NCBI GenBank assembly: GCA_905250025.1 | Contig: CAJNOJ010000235.1 | Span: 1-64,000 of the forward strand | Length of the DNA: 64,000 nucleotides | Reading direction: 5' to 3' | Source: Adineta ricciae | Taxonomy: Eukaryota > Rotifera > Eurotatoria > Adinetida > Adinetidae | In this document: positions 1-11,600 of the stretch, piece by piece | How the letters are laid out: each line of letters starts with the position of its first letter | Position numbering within the stretch: the stretch's first letter is position 1 | Notes under the pieces: generated by a model | Databases searched by the model: none | What the model was told of the DNA's origin: nothing | Seen by the model: the letters and a program-made list of their open reading frames with translations, nothing else | Program-made: the position numbers and the translations under genes

Positions 1-2502
1 GATTTTGTAAGTGAATTCAGAAATTATGCTTACATCTACAATAACCTTGGCTTGATTTATATGCATTTGAATGAAAGAGAAAAAGCAAATACACATTTTC
101 AAAAATCAGTCGATGTTTTGCTTCAACATCTGTCTGAAACAGATCCACTAATGGGACCAATATACAATAATTTGGGTGAGAACTGTCGTGAACAGGGTGA
201 CTTTGAAAAAGCTCTTGCATTCTATGCGAAAGCACTGAACACTTATCAACTGGACGTTGACGCGTTGGAGTCGAACGAAATCGGAACTATTCATAATAAT
301 ATTGGTTTAATATATTTAGCACAACATCGGTATTCTGAAGCACTTGAAAGTTATCAAAAATCATTGTCTATTCGCGATAACATTCTTCCCGCAAATCATC
401 CTGATATGATGATGACATACAATAATATTGCTACAGCTTTTTATGAGCTTGAAGATTATGTTAAGGCAACAGAATTTTACTCGAAAGTGTTGTTTAGTCA
501 ACAACATTCACTTCCCTATGATCATCCTGACTTTGGAAGAACGTATAATAATTTAGGTACAACTTGTCATAAAGAGGGAAAATTTAGCGAAGCAATAGAG
601 TGGTACGAAAAATCTCTTGAAAATTTGCTGAAGTTTCTTCCTAACGATCATCCTGACATTGCACGATACTACAATAATATTGGAACTGTGTACTTAGATT
701 CTGGTGAATATACTCGTGCAGCTGAATCATATAGTAAAGCGCTTGAAATACGAGAGAAATTTTTCTTACCAACTCATCCTGATTTAGCAATAACTTATCA
801 CAACTTAGGTTCAACATACTGCGAAGAAGATAAATTTGAAGAAGCATTAGAAATGTATGAAAAAGCCGTAAACATTTGGATGAACGATTTAGCCAATAAT
901 CAAAATGCAATTGCAAACACTTATTATGGCATCTCATTGTTATATAATCGGTGTGGTAAATATGATAAACAAGTAGAATTTGTAGACAAAACTCTGAAGA
1001 TACAACTTAACTCAAAGCCATTGGATTATGCAAAGATTACAAGAATATATGACACTTTGGGTGGTGCTTTTATGAAACAAAATAAGTTTAAGGAAGCATT
1101 TGATGCCTATAAAAACGCTTTAGATATTCGATCAAATGTTCTTCCCTTGGATCATTCTGATAAGGCAAGATCTTACAATCATCTTGCTCAAGCGTGCAGT
1201 GGATTGGGAAATAATCCTGATGCTATTCAGTATTTAGACAAAGCACTATCTATACAACTACAATTACTGCCTTCCAGTAGTGTCGATTTATCCGACATTT
1301 ACAACACGTTTGGTACCGTCTATTTTCGAGAGAAAAAATTTCAAGAAGCCCTAAATATGTACGAAAAATCTTTCCATATCAAGTTACAAGTTTTGCCCAG
1401 CAATGATTTGTCATTTGTAGCATTGTATGATAACTTCGCATCATTATACGATTCTCTTGGCGATCACAATAAACATACAGAATATCTTAAGAAGATGCTT
1501 CAGATACAAATAGAACTTTTTTCACCAGGCCATCCAACATTTGCCAATACATACCAAAAACTAGGTGTTGCACATTACAAGCAAAAAAAGTTCAAAGACG
1601 CACTAGAGTGGTGTTTCAAAGCTTTGCATTTACAGCAAGAAGTGCTTCCACATGATCACATTGATATTGCGACGACTTATAATAATCTTGCATTGGTATG
1701 CATTGCAGGAAATGACTTGGAAAGAGCAATCGCTGGTCTTGAAAAAGCTCTTGAAATACGACTGAAATCATTACCAGGAGATCATCCTCTTCTACACGAG
1801 ACTTATGGTAATTTAGCAGTCGCATATCGAGATCAGAGAGATTATGAAAAAGCAGAAGCTGCATTTAAGAAAAGTATCAATATCCAATTAAAACAAAAAC
1901 TAATAAATCATAGCAAAATAGCTGACACCTACAATGGCCTATCGCAAGTTTACCACGAACAAGGGCATATTGATGCTGCAATAGAATGCCTTGAAAAAGC
2001 TTTACATATACATGAAAAATGTCCCTCGCCAAACGTTGAAATATTATCAATCACTTACAATAGATTAGGAGCTGCACTTTACTTGCAATCCAAATTTGAT
2101 AATTCATTAGAAATGTTCGAGAAAGGTTATGAAATCGATTTAAAACTAAATCAAACTAATCATATCAGACTTATTCCGTCTTTGGACAATATTTCGCACG
2201 TTCATTGTGTACTAGGTAACTACGATAAAGCTATTGACTGTCTTAAACAAATCCTTACTATTTATATTCATTCACTTCCGCCAAATCATCCAAATTTTAC
2301 TATAATTTACATCAAATTTACGGAGTTGTTCTTCAAACAAAAAAAGTTGAAAGAGGCACTTTATTATGCACGACAGAAATATAATACGGATCTAAAGAGT
2401 TTATCTTCTGATCATTATCAACTAAAAAACGATATAAATACAGTCGCCGTCTTGGAAATTCTTCTGTGGTACGAGCTTCGAAGAAACGATTCAAAGTTGT
2501 AA
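1..2502 (+). CDS. TPR-array protein, kinesin-light-chain-like (5' partial)
   Basis: The frame is already open at base 1, where it encodes the end of a TPR helix (YNNLGLIY), so the gene begins outside the window and the ATG at 52 is internal. What is visible is about 833 residues of nearly continuous 42-residue tetratricopeptide units. Each follows the pattern YNNLGxxY, then A-xx-YEKAL-xI, then LPxxHPD. This is the kinesin-light-chain/NPHP3 type of TPR, a protein-binding superhelix with no catalytic residues. No membrane segment or second domain is seen, and the C-terminus after the last unit is short. No intron interrupts the 2.5 kb shown, which contrasts with the intron-rich neighbours. From general knowledge, bdelloids carry many such proteins, some with an N-terminal enzymatic domain; if there is one here it lies upstream of the window. 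Confidence 0.9.
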   Translation, partial: DFVSEFRNYAYIYNNLGLIYMHLNEREKANTHFQKSVDVLLQHLSETDPLMGPIYNNLGENCREQGDFEKALAFYAKALNTYQLDVDALESNEIGTIHNNIGLIYLAQHRYSEALESYQKSLSIRDNILPANHPDMMMTYNNIATAFYELEDYVKATEFYSKVLFSQQHSLPYDHPDFGRTYNNLGTTCHKEGKFSEAIEWYEKSLENLLKFLPNDHPDIARYYNNIGTVYLDSGEYTRAAESYSKALEIREKFFLPTHPDLAITYHNLGSTYCEEDKFEEALEMYEKAVNIWMNDLANNQNAIANTYYGISLLYNRCGKYDKQVEFVDKTLKIQLNSKPLDYAKITRIYDTLGGAFMKQNKFKEAFDAYKNALDIRSNVLPLDHSDKARSYNHLAQACSGLGNNPDAIQYLDKALSIQLQLLPSSSVDLSDIYNTFGTVYFREKKFQEALNMYEKSFHIKLQVLPSNDLSFVALYDNFASLYDSLGDHNKHTEYLKKMLQIQIELFSPGHPTFANTYQKLGVAHYKQKKFKDALEWCFKALHLQQEVLPHDHIDIATTYNNLALVCIAGNDLERAIAGLEKALEIRLKSLPGDHPLLHETYGNLAVAYRDQRDYEKAEAAFKKSINIQLKQKLINHSKIADTYNGLSQVYHEQGHIDAAIECLEKALHIHEKCPSPNVEILSITYNRLGAALYLQSKFDNSLEMFEKGYEIDLKLNQTNHIRLIPSLDNISHVHCVLGNYDKAIDCLKQILTIYIHSLPPNHPNFTIIYIKFTELFFKQKKLKEALYYARQKYNTDLKSLSSDHYQLKNDINTVAVLEILLWYELRRNDSKL

Positions 2503-4335
2503 GACGTTTCTAATAGACACCATATAGAAATGTGTCACTCATACTTTTCTTTTAATGGAATGGCTTTGTATATCGAAAATTTTCTACATACAGTCGCACT
2601 TTTATTAAAAGCAATATTCATACTTGAAAGATATGCTCATCTGAGGGTGAGGGTGAGGGTGTGGATGAAAAGTTTTATGATTGGAATCGATAGAACTTGT
2701 CGAGTTTTACTTGGAACGAAAGGCAAGTAAGGAAGTCGGCGCTGTTGACATAAACTGCAGTATTTAATAAGGTAGTTTCAAATTGGTGAGTGCTGCAGAA
2801 CGCAGCAACACTATCTTTTTCGACTCATTCATTTTTTATTGCGATTTTCCTTTTCTAAGTAAGTAGAAGATATTAGCGACTACTTAGTTTTATATAATTT
2901 CAAAGAACTTGAGGAAACAACAAGGATACGTAATATAAAAGGATAAAGAATTCATTTCTATTTCTTTAGATTATCTCAGATGAATTTGTATCCAGTGAAA
3001 TAGTCTATTATTTTTGACGTACTCAAAAAGTGGATACACTACTAGAATCAATCAGTATGTCCGTCCGCCCCTTTATCCGATGACTTCGATAGAACAATCA
3101 GATTGAGCTGAAGTTTTTTTACACAGTATCATCTCGTCAGTTCCTCAGTCGAATCGTAGATGAGCCCGATCCGTATTCTAATACTGAGTTTCGGGAAAAT
3201 CTTCACAGATTCCTATATACAAAATCGCATGATTGTATACTCGCTCACTACACATTCATTTCCTGTATCAATTATGATTGCCAAACTTCCCATGCAGATT
3301 TCTCGAGACTAAGAAAACCTGGAAAGAGTGCTGATAAATCAGTGAGAGAGTAAACATGGGTGTGTTCTTGGTGAAATTTCACTCATGCAGTTCTCTGATA
3401 GAGAATATCACACACCATTCAAGTACATCTATGGTAAGTTTGACCTAAGAAAATGTCAATATGTGATGAGGAACGACATGGTAAGGATCTGTTCTATTCA
3501 GGAAATGGGTGTATCTCACCCAGATTACCTGCATGTTAGCCATAACACTGCTGTTAGCTACGACCACCAAACTTCGCAAGATAGGTTTTGATTTAATGAA
3601 AAGTCAAAACGAAGAGAAACCACGAGGACGTATATCCATATGATGTGTTATAGCATTTACCGGGAAATTCTATATGTTTTGGGTATCAACTGATTTCCCG
3701 GAAATTGAATCTGTTGATCGGACAAACTGAACAGTTCGAACAGCTATAATTCTCGTATAGGACATAATGGGGGTATTACCCGCTTAAAATATGTGATTCT
3801 ATCTACTGAAGGAATCTCTCTTAGTAGGGTGTCGGCGCCCTATTATGAAAAGTTCGTAATGAGGATTAGGTTCATCTCGCTTGTTGTGAACTTCCATATT
3901 GGGTATTATGGGCTTAAGTTAGAATTTTCCAATTTCCTGGAATACGCTATAGCGCATAAAATCACAATCAAACGTGTAATATGATTCTACTCTTCCTGGT
4001 TGATGAAAGCATTATTTGCTTATCGACTGATGATTGATTATATGCTGAAAGATTATGATCTTCTCCCGTTATTTTACGTCTTCCACACAATTGTATCGCT
4101 GAGTCATGAGAAATATAACTTTGCGTCATTCCTATATAACACAATGGATAAATGTCTCCTCTATTTTAATAAATAGCTATCGTAATGCCCTCAATTTCTC
4201 CGTTCTTCATCGTTGTAATCCACATTCGTTTGATCTTTTACTGTTGGCTCTCCTGTTGAGTCACTAGTGGGACTATTTTGCTTCCCATACACCTCATTAA
4301 AATGACATCAACATTTTTTGCATACGGGATGTCTT
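2503..4335. other. Intergenic, no recognisable gene
   Basis: About 1.8 kb follows the TPR gene. The short open frames here have no recognisable motifs or good splice pairs. The stretch 3040-3180 and 3640-3980 is slightly more GC-rich and has loosely repeated phrases (for example 'gggtattatgg' and 'gggggtattac'), which may be decayed mobile-element sequence. A short G-rich run lies at 2641-2664. Confidence 0.5.
2641..2664 (+). repeat. Short GAGGGT run, telomere-like
   Basis: Three and a half copies of GAGGGT end in GTGTGG. Bdelloid telomeric repeats have been reported as G-rich hexamers of the TGTGGG type, so this could be a tiny interstitial telomere-like tract. It is short enough to be chance. 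Confidence 0.3.
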
Positions 4336-4367
4336 GGGGAAAGTCCCAAGTATGAAAAGTATATATA
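4336..4367 (+). promoter_or_regulatory. kappaB-type site plus TATA box of the cystine-knot gene
   Basis: GGAAAGTCCC at 4338-4347 is the exact reverse complement of the classic NF-kappaB element GGGACTTTCC. It is centred in a short palindrome (CTTGGG 4333-4338, CCCAAG 4345-4350). A TATATATA box follows at 4360-4367, about 65 bases before the ATG at 4432, which is normal TATA-to-start spacing. Binding by a Rel-family factor is inference. Confidence 0.5.
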
Positions 4368-4431
4368 GGTTCTATCTCTATGTTTTAATACATAAGAAAT
4401 TAACTTACACATCACTTGACGAGGACGAACA

Positions 4432-4698
4432 ATGCATCAAACAAAACTTGCTTTCTCTTTTCTTGTCTTAACACTTGTATCAATGATTTTAGTAACAAAA
4501 ACTAGCTATACCGCAGAAGACGACGAACACCCAATTTATTCGATGAGTGATGATGTGTTGCATCCGACTGGCATGAACAAACGAGCTGCGGGACGATGTC
4601 TTGAACGTAATCAATCCTGTGGAAAACGAAGAGGAAGATGTTGTCATGGTTTAAATTGCAGAATAGTTCATGGCTTCAAGAAATGTCAGCCTTGGTAG
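4432..4698 (+). CDS. Small secreted cystine-knot (ICK-like) peptide precursor
   Basis: An 88-residue intronless precursor. Residues 1-28 form a signal peptide with a hydrophobic core (FSFLVLTLVSMILV). An acidic propeptide follows and ends in a dibasic KR at about residues 50-51. The mature part is basic, about 37 residues, with six cysteines spaced C-X6-C-X6-CC-X4-C-X8-C, the classic inhibitor-cystine-knot arrangement. Peptides with this layout act as antimicrobials, channel or protease inhibitors, or venom-like peptides; nothing here decides between them. It has its own TATA box and a poly(A) signal at 4767. The kappaB-type element just upstream favours an inducible defence peptide, but that is inference. 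The signal/pro/mature layout is seen directly; folding as a knot is by pattern only. Confidence 0.8.
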   Translation: MHQTKLAFSFLVLTLVSMILVTKTSYTAEDDEHPIYSMSDDVLHPTGMNKRAAGRCLERNQSCGKRRGRCCHGLNCRIVHGFKKCQPW

Positions 4699-4766
4699 CA
4701 TCAAACTTTCGCTTCACATTTTTTTCATCCATTCTTCTCTCATCCCAACATTTACTGATGCTTTTC

Positions 4767-4772
4767 AATAAA
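4767..4772 (+). terminator. Polyadenylation signal AATAAA
   Basis: AATAAA about 70 bases after the stop codon of the cystine-knot gene, followed by a T-rich stretch. Confidence 0.6.
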
Positions 4773-6430
4773 GAAAATCCTTTTTTTATTCAGAAATAGA
4801 GAGCGACATGAGATAAATTGTGTTAATAGATGTGCATTGTAAGTGGTATCAATTTCTGAATAAAAATTGAATATCTCAGTGGAACAAGAGAAAATGAGCT
4901 GCACATACTAGAAAAAGAAGAAAATCAACTATTAACACCAATATCTTGAAAATGACCACTTAGCTGCAAGTCGAAACGTCGAAAGACAGCAGAACATGAA
5001 AAATCAAACAATTTCAGTCTCACATCAACAAAAGACAATCTATTCGCCATCGGAATCTACCATTTACAATACACATCGATTAAATAAAATCCTCTATTTT
5101 AATTTTCATCTACAATCGAGTAACGCTCATTCTGGCTGTTTCCTGAAATTTATTTCCTCTCGAAAAGTGTTTTGTGACAATGTCAAACAAGTGTTCAGTC
5201 ATATGGTGTGATTTACCGAAATATCAATAAAAAATTCGGTCTTGAAGAGATGTTCATCGCAACTTGTCCGTCCCAAAATATCGCTCTGTGCGCGATGTCT
5301 CAAATTTTAACGAATACTTATCTCGTAATGAATTTGAGCGTACATTTTCTTCGATTCGATGAGTATATTGATCTCTTTAGAGTAAGTTTTATAGAAAAAT
5401 ACTAAACAAATATCAATTTTGTCTTTTTTGTAGACGGATGTTCTGGAATCGGTGTGAAATCAAATGAAAAACACGTTTACTGAAGTCGGCGTTCCATCAA
5501 TATTCTGAGTAGATAGAAAGGAACTGATACTGAAACCTTTTATATGAACAATATTCGGATGCGCTCAAATACCAGAAGTCAACGATGTGTTCTATTGCAA
5601 TGAAACTGCAACGCTACTATTAAAAGATAGATAATATCGACGACTTCTTATTACATATTGCACGAACTTCACTGTCGATTTTCGGTCATTTTGCCTACAA
5701 TACGGACCCAGGACGATGGTTTCGGAAGCAGGATTCCATGAAATTTCCGGAATACCACGGAACCGGCCGTTCCCGTGCCGGATTGTTCGATCTGGGAGAT
5801 GCCGATATGAACAACTTTTCTTCAATTTAGATTGATGAAATTGTAACTCGTTTCAACAAAGGTCATTGTATCATTCCATTAGATTATTTGACAAAGTTAT
5901 TCCAAAATGATACATATTTAGGTATGAATTCATATAAGTCTTCTTTTTCTTATTTAGCACAAGTATGGATAATTTTATTTCTACTTTTAGAAGTAAAAGA
6001 TCATCTTGCGTTGAGAATTAAAATGCAAAAATTAAGAAAAGCAACTGTAGTTGATAAGAAGTTCCAGAACACCAATTTTAAAAGAGTATTTGACGAAAAT
6101 GATTCGGCTATTTGAATCGCACCAGGAAAGCAAATATTCGTTTCAAAGGACAAATTTTATTAAATAAACATCCTTTCATCATAATTCTTCTTCGTTTTTC
6201 TACTTGAATAGATGATGAAACATCATACATTGCGGAACAAGTTAACATTCAGATGAAGTAGTTACTCATCTATATTGCTTGACATAGGAGAGCGATGATT
6301 GAAAATTAGAGAAACAAGATTCCTATGTTCAGAACTTTTTCAAATCAAGCAAAAACTGTATTATTCGGATTATTTAGACAAAATGACATAAAACTAATAT
6401 TAGATTTTAAAAAAACTTCCATTGGATAAT
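4773..6430. other. Intergenic, no gene seen; GC-richer patch at 5690-5800
   Basis: Open frames here are short and without recognisable domains. The patch 5690-5800 is clearly richer in G and C than its surroundings and contains nested CCGG-centred half-palindromes (cggaaccggccgttccc). It may be a mobile-element fragment, but no transposase motif can be read. Confidence 0.4.
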
Positions 6431-8104
6431 CTACGAATCAAGTCCAGATTCAGTGCCACATATGAAAACTTCAATACCCAGTGCTTGAAAGCATGCTGCT
6501 TTCGCTGCTAGACCTTTTTGTGCACCTTGAGCATCAGGCGCATAAGCAACTTGAACATGATTTGCTTTATGTTTCGCCATTAACTGATCACGGCTAACGC
6601 CAAGCAATTGTGCATGCATAATTGGCCATTGTGGAGTTGTATCACGCCAACGACGTTCAGTTTCTTCTTTGGGCAATTCAACGACCCGTGCGCGGCCAAG
6701 ATCAGCTTTCAAACGATTATCTTCTGTATAAATTCGGCTCCAAACAACTTCACCGGGTTTTGATACACCACGAATGGTACCACCGCCTTTATGAAAGTAC
6801 ATGGGAGGCTGTCGTAAACTAAATGAACCTTTGTAACCATCAATCAAATGTTCAGGTGGAACAGCACCAGAAATTTCAAATACCCATGTAAATACACCAT
6901 CATAATCTTCACCATAACGAACATCGTGGAGAGTTGTTTCCGGTGAATAACCCAGTTGATTCCAGACACGATTGGTGATCAATGCATCGACACCAGCACA
7001 TTCATCGACTTCGTTGAAATGTGGAACAGCTGCATTTTCGAAAAGAACTGCTTTATTTTCACGATCTTTCACTGGTGGCCGATCGACATTATTCAATAGG
7101 CCTTCAGCTAAATCGGAAGCAGGAACTAAATCTTTCAAGCCTTGTTGATACTGGATACCAATTAAATCACATCCAAAATCATTGGCTAAGCGAACAGCGG
7201 CGATGTACATTTTGCATTGCCAGAGAATTTGTTCTTCTGTGAGATCAGTTTTATCGTTCGGTTGTTCTTTTAAATCGAACGTCATGCCTTTGTTTTTTAT
7301 CCATTCGTAAACAGCACGAGCTTCTTCGTCTTTTGTAACTTGCATTTCATAAAACAGGGCTGATTGACTAAGACGTTCTTTGAAAATTCCCAATTTATGA
7401 AGAAGTTCATCCGGTATGATGGCATTGTACATTCCCATGCAGCCCTATAACAAAGAATTGACAATCGAAATGTTTAAATTCTTCTATTTTCATACTTCAT
7501 CAAACACACCCATAATTGCTTTATTTTTCAGAATATCTTCGGCAATTTTTTGTCCAATCTTCTGTAAATCATCCGGAACTGCTTTACATTCTTTCAGTGC
7601 TCGTACATGTGATACATCATGCTGGATATCTCCAGTTTCCAACCATTCCTTGAGTTTGCTGATAAAAAATTCATCAGTGAAATCCACCGACCATAATGTA
7701 CTATATTTCACACCAGCTTTCGTCAACGAACCATTTAAATTCAACATTCCGACGAGCCCTGGCCATTGTCCACACCAATTGGCTACAGTCAATATTGGAC
7801 CTTTATGTGTTGTTAAACCGGCTAGAACATGGTGTGAATATTGCCAAACAGCTTCAGCAACAATCAATGGTACGTCATCTGATGGTAAATTGGCGAAAAC
7901 TTTCATGCCCATTCGTTGACTATCGACAAAACCATGTTTTTTTGTTTCATCGTATTCATGTGCACGTTTGATTTGATGTCCAAGTGATTCTAGAGCTTTA
8001 CCAAGGGCTTTTTCAAGTTTATCTTGTGCTTCCCAACATGTTTGATTAGCAGCAAGACGAGAATCACCGCTAGCAACTAAATAGATGGGCGATTGAATTG
8101 GCAT
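6431..8104 (-). CDS. L-fucose/L-arabinose-isomerase-like sugar isomerase
   Basis: Two exons (8104-7496 and 7444-6431) are joined across a 51-base GT-AG intron to give 539 residues. The join restores a glycine-rich stretch, GVFDE+GCMGMYNAI. The protein resembles the bacterial fucose-isomerase-like family, which converts aldoses to ketoses with a divalent metal at the active site. Supporting features are the N-terminal Rossmann-like half ([13 protein letters not shown]), acidic metal-ligand candidates near [12 protein letters not shown], and a C-terminal beta region containing HKGGGTIRG. No signal peptide is seen, so a cytosolic location is likely. The family is mainly bacterial and uncommon in animals. 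The intron and AT-rich codon use show it is resident in this genome, so horizontal acquisition followed by intron gain is likely. The substrate cannot be named from sequence alone. Confidence 0.7.
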
Positions 8105-8638
8105 TGCAGAAAATACACAAAAAAGAATATTCGTTTGTCTTAGTTATAGACCGTTTCGAGACACACACCTTTTATCTTTTTGTTTTCGCTCCTTATATAC
8201 GAAACAGAGGGGGGTAAGGCTATATCAAGAATAGAAGCTAGAGATAATAGAGCTGAAATAATGCGTATAAACATCAAAAAGATAAATAGTTACCTGAAGA
8301 AATTGATAAGACACCACCGTTGAAAAACAAAGGTATTCTTATTTCACAAGAACAATGAATGTCTTACGATAAGATATAAAATCTTCATGAAAACATGTTT
8401 TTTCGTTTGCCTTGAATCGCCTCTAACGAATGCAATGTTTGACAGGAACAAATCAGTCACCTCGCCGTTGAGCGTCATCTGTAAACGAATCATGGCATTT
8501 TAAGATGTCTCTCTGTGTCTGATAATACGATCCAATCAATAGATTGATTGAATTCGGTTAGAACCCCATGTACGATGTTTATTTATGCTCAAAAGACAAA
8601 TGATACCGATTTAATTACTTAAAAATAGAGTTTAATCA
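8105..8638. other. Divergent intergenic region
   Basis: About 530 bases separate the divergently transcribed isomerase and iRhom genes and probably hold both promoters. A pyrimidine/purine-rich stretch with a GAGGGGGG-like run lies near 8210. No clear TATA box can be assigned. Confidence 0.4.
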
Positions 8639-11600
8639 ATGGCAGAGAAGGATAATCAACAAATTAGACGCCATTCAACTCGAAAAGGTTATTGAGAAGA
8701 CGATTTGTTCTGTTTTTCTTTTCAATACCTAAATCTTATCAGGTCGTACACAAGCACCACCATCGTTTTTTCAACCGCGAAAATCTTTATCATCGCCGAG
8801 CAGTCCGATTGATAAAGAAAATCTGCGAGGTAACTCATCTCGTGGTCGTCAATTATGGAATCTTGCTGTGGAAAGTGTCCTTGAACATGAGAATAGCACT
8901 AATCCGTCGTCAATATCAGTGAATTCATCTGCAAGTGGAAATCAACCTATTGGATGGTATAATTTAACCAAGCGGTAAGCTTTCTTGACGATTGTAACCT
9001 ATTANTCTTTATCATCGCCGAGCAGTCCGATTGATAAAGAAAATCTGCGAGGTAACTCATCTCGTGGTCGTCAATTATGGAATCTTGCTGTGGAAAGTGT
9101 CCTTGAACATGAGAATAGCACTAATCCGTCGTCAATATCAGTGAATTCATCTGCAAGTGGAAATCAACCTATTGGATGGTATAATTTAACCAAGCGGTAA
9201 GCTTTCTTGACGATTGTAACCTATTAAGAAGAATAAAGAAAAAGAAAGGTCGATACGTGATAGTATCGATGATTGATAGTAACTAAGGCCAGAAGAAAAA
9301 GAAAAAAAGAAAGAAAGAAAGAACGTGTGTAAGTAACAAGTTTACTTATGTCTATGGAACAAGACTTTTTCTCTCTCGTACAATTATATACAATGAATTG
9401 TTTGATAGAACATATCGTCACTTGATTGCTTTCATACATATACACAAAATAACGATGTAGTTCATGGAATTCGTGTAACAATAACATGTATATGTGTGTA
9501 TCGCAATTAAAATATGACATCATCAATGTCTTCGATCGTTCAGTATCATTCGTTATCAAGTAATATGACGAAAGGTGAGAATATTCCTCTCTCGCCATCG
9601 ATTTCAACAATAAGTCACAATGATGGTACACGAAATCTTGAGAACAGGTAAAGACTGAATAAATTAAAAATAATAATGACGAAGATTTCTAATCCAGGAT
9701 TTACTAGAGCACGTATATGAGTTGTTTCATTGATCGTTAATGACAGAATAACGACAGAAGAAGAAGAATAGTAACTAAATATACATACGACTATTATTAG
9801 TTTCTGCGGAATGAGATACATAAAGGAACTGATAAAACACAGTTATTGTTATTCCTTTCTCTCGCTCTCTATAACTCTGTTTCGATGACAAAAAAAAACA
9901 CATTTACTGCTATGATAATAAACAAATATTCTGCTTTTTTAAAATCTTACCAAGTTCTATTTCCTTAGGACAGATTGTCATCGATTATAATGCAATTTCT
10001 TGAGCATTCTTCTACAACAATCGATTGATTACTTATTTTATATATTCTTTCGTCTCATCTGGGATTGAATTATTTCTCGTCATTTCTGAAAAAAGAGATG
10101 AATCTATCATCAAACCATCTCATATCTTTTTTCTCTTGTTACACATCATTTATTTCTTTATGCTCCCTCTCAGTCATTTTCACACGCGTTTTTTCTTCTT
10201 TGTCCTTCATCTCAAAACCGTTTGAATGTAACAGATGACGACTAAAGATGAGAATGATGACAAATTACCCGCAATCGAATTTCCTACAACAACAATGGGT
10301 CGTACAAAACGACTGCTTTCGCAAATACCATTGCCGTCCAACGGGTTAATTCTCCGACAATTACCTGGCGGCAATGTCACAATCGGTCCTGTAAGAAAGA
10401 GACGCACTGCCTCGGAACAATTCAATACACTTGATCGGTAGATAAAATACATTTCGGATATACTTAAGCTTAAACATAGAACTTATATGGAGATCGTGTA
10501 GATAAAAAACTAACTTCTGTTGTTTATATTATAGTGTAATGCAATTAAACGCTAGTCCAGTTCTAGCAGCGGCTGCTGCTACGCCTGGATTACACAAAGA
10601 AAACTGGCAACAACGACGTTACAATTTCCTCAGTAAATATAGTATGTTTGGTGGAGAGTTGAAAGAGGAAGTTACGGATCAAATCGGTGGAAATGAACAA
10701 GGCACCGATATTGAACATAAGTAAGTAAAAACAAATGTGACTTGTTTACTTATGTATATAAAGGCCGATTATTCCAACATCACAACTCGTCAAAGCTGGA
10801 AGTCTCGACTCGGAAGCGTTAAACGTCAAACGTGAATCAATTTTAGGAATGGCCGTGACTGGCGTTCGTAATTTACTTTCCGTAAGTAAAGATCGAACGA
10901 GTAGTTTGTTCATTATGATTACTTCTCGTTTTCAGACAGATGAAGTGCTACGTACGAAATCGATGCTTGCATCGAGCTCATATGATGAGGTATATGCCTC
11001 ATGTGAACTTATATATTTTGCTTAGGAAAAAAACATCTCGTTGATCTGCTTTCTCTGAAATACAATGAATGATACATTAGATATTCCTTTTCTTTTTGTT
11101 CTAGGAAGATGATGAAGATGAATTAGCAGATAAATCAAGTGTGTCTTTGAAAAACATTGTGCTATTGAATAGAAATCAACAACAAGAGCAAATATCTGCG
11201 ACGCCATCTAGTACACTTGATGAGCAGGATCAAGTTGATTCGCATCCATGGTACAGTTTAAAGCATGAAAAAGATCTTCAAATAAATGACTACTTTTTAG
11301 TGCTGAATCAGCACAAGCGAATAATGACGTAGTGCCAACTGCGACTGTCGTGACAGGACGAGCAAATCCATTCAATGCGTTTTTTTCACGTTTTTCTCGT
11401 AAAAATCGTCAATCAAGATTAGCCCAACAGAAAAAACTCCTCGAAATTCAAGAATCTTATCGTTCTCATCGTCCATATTTTACATACTGGGTGACATTCG
11501 TTCAAGTTCTTGTGTGCGTGATTTCTTTAATCGTATATGGCTACGCCCCATTATCACTATCACAATCGGTAATTCATCTCTCTTCTGAATTCATATAGAA

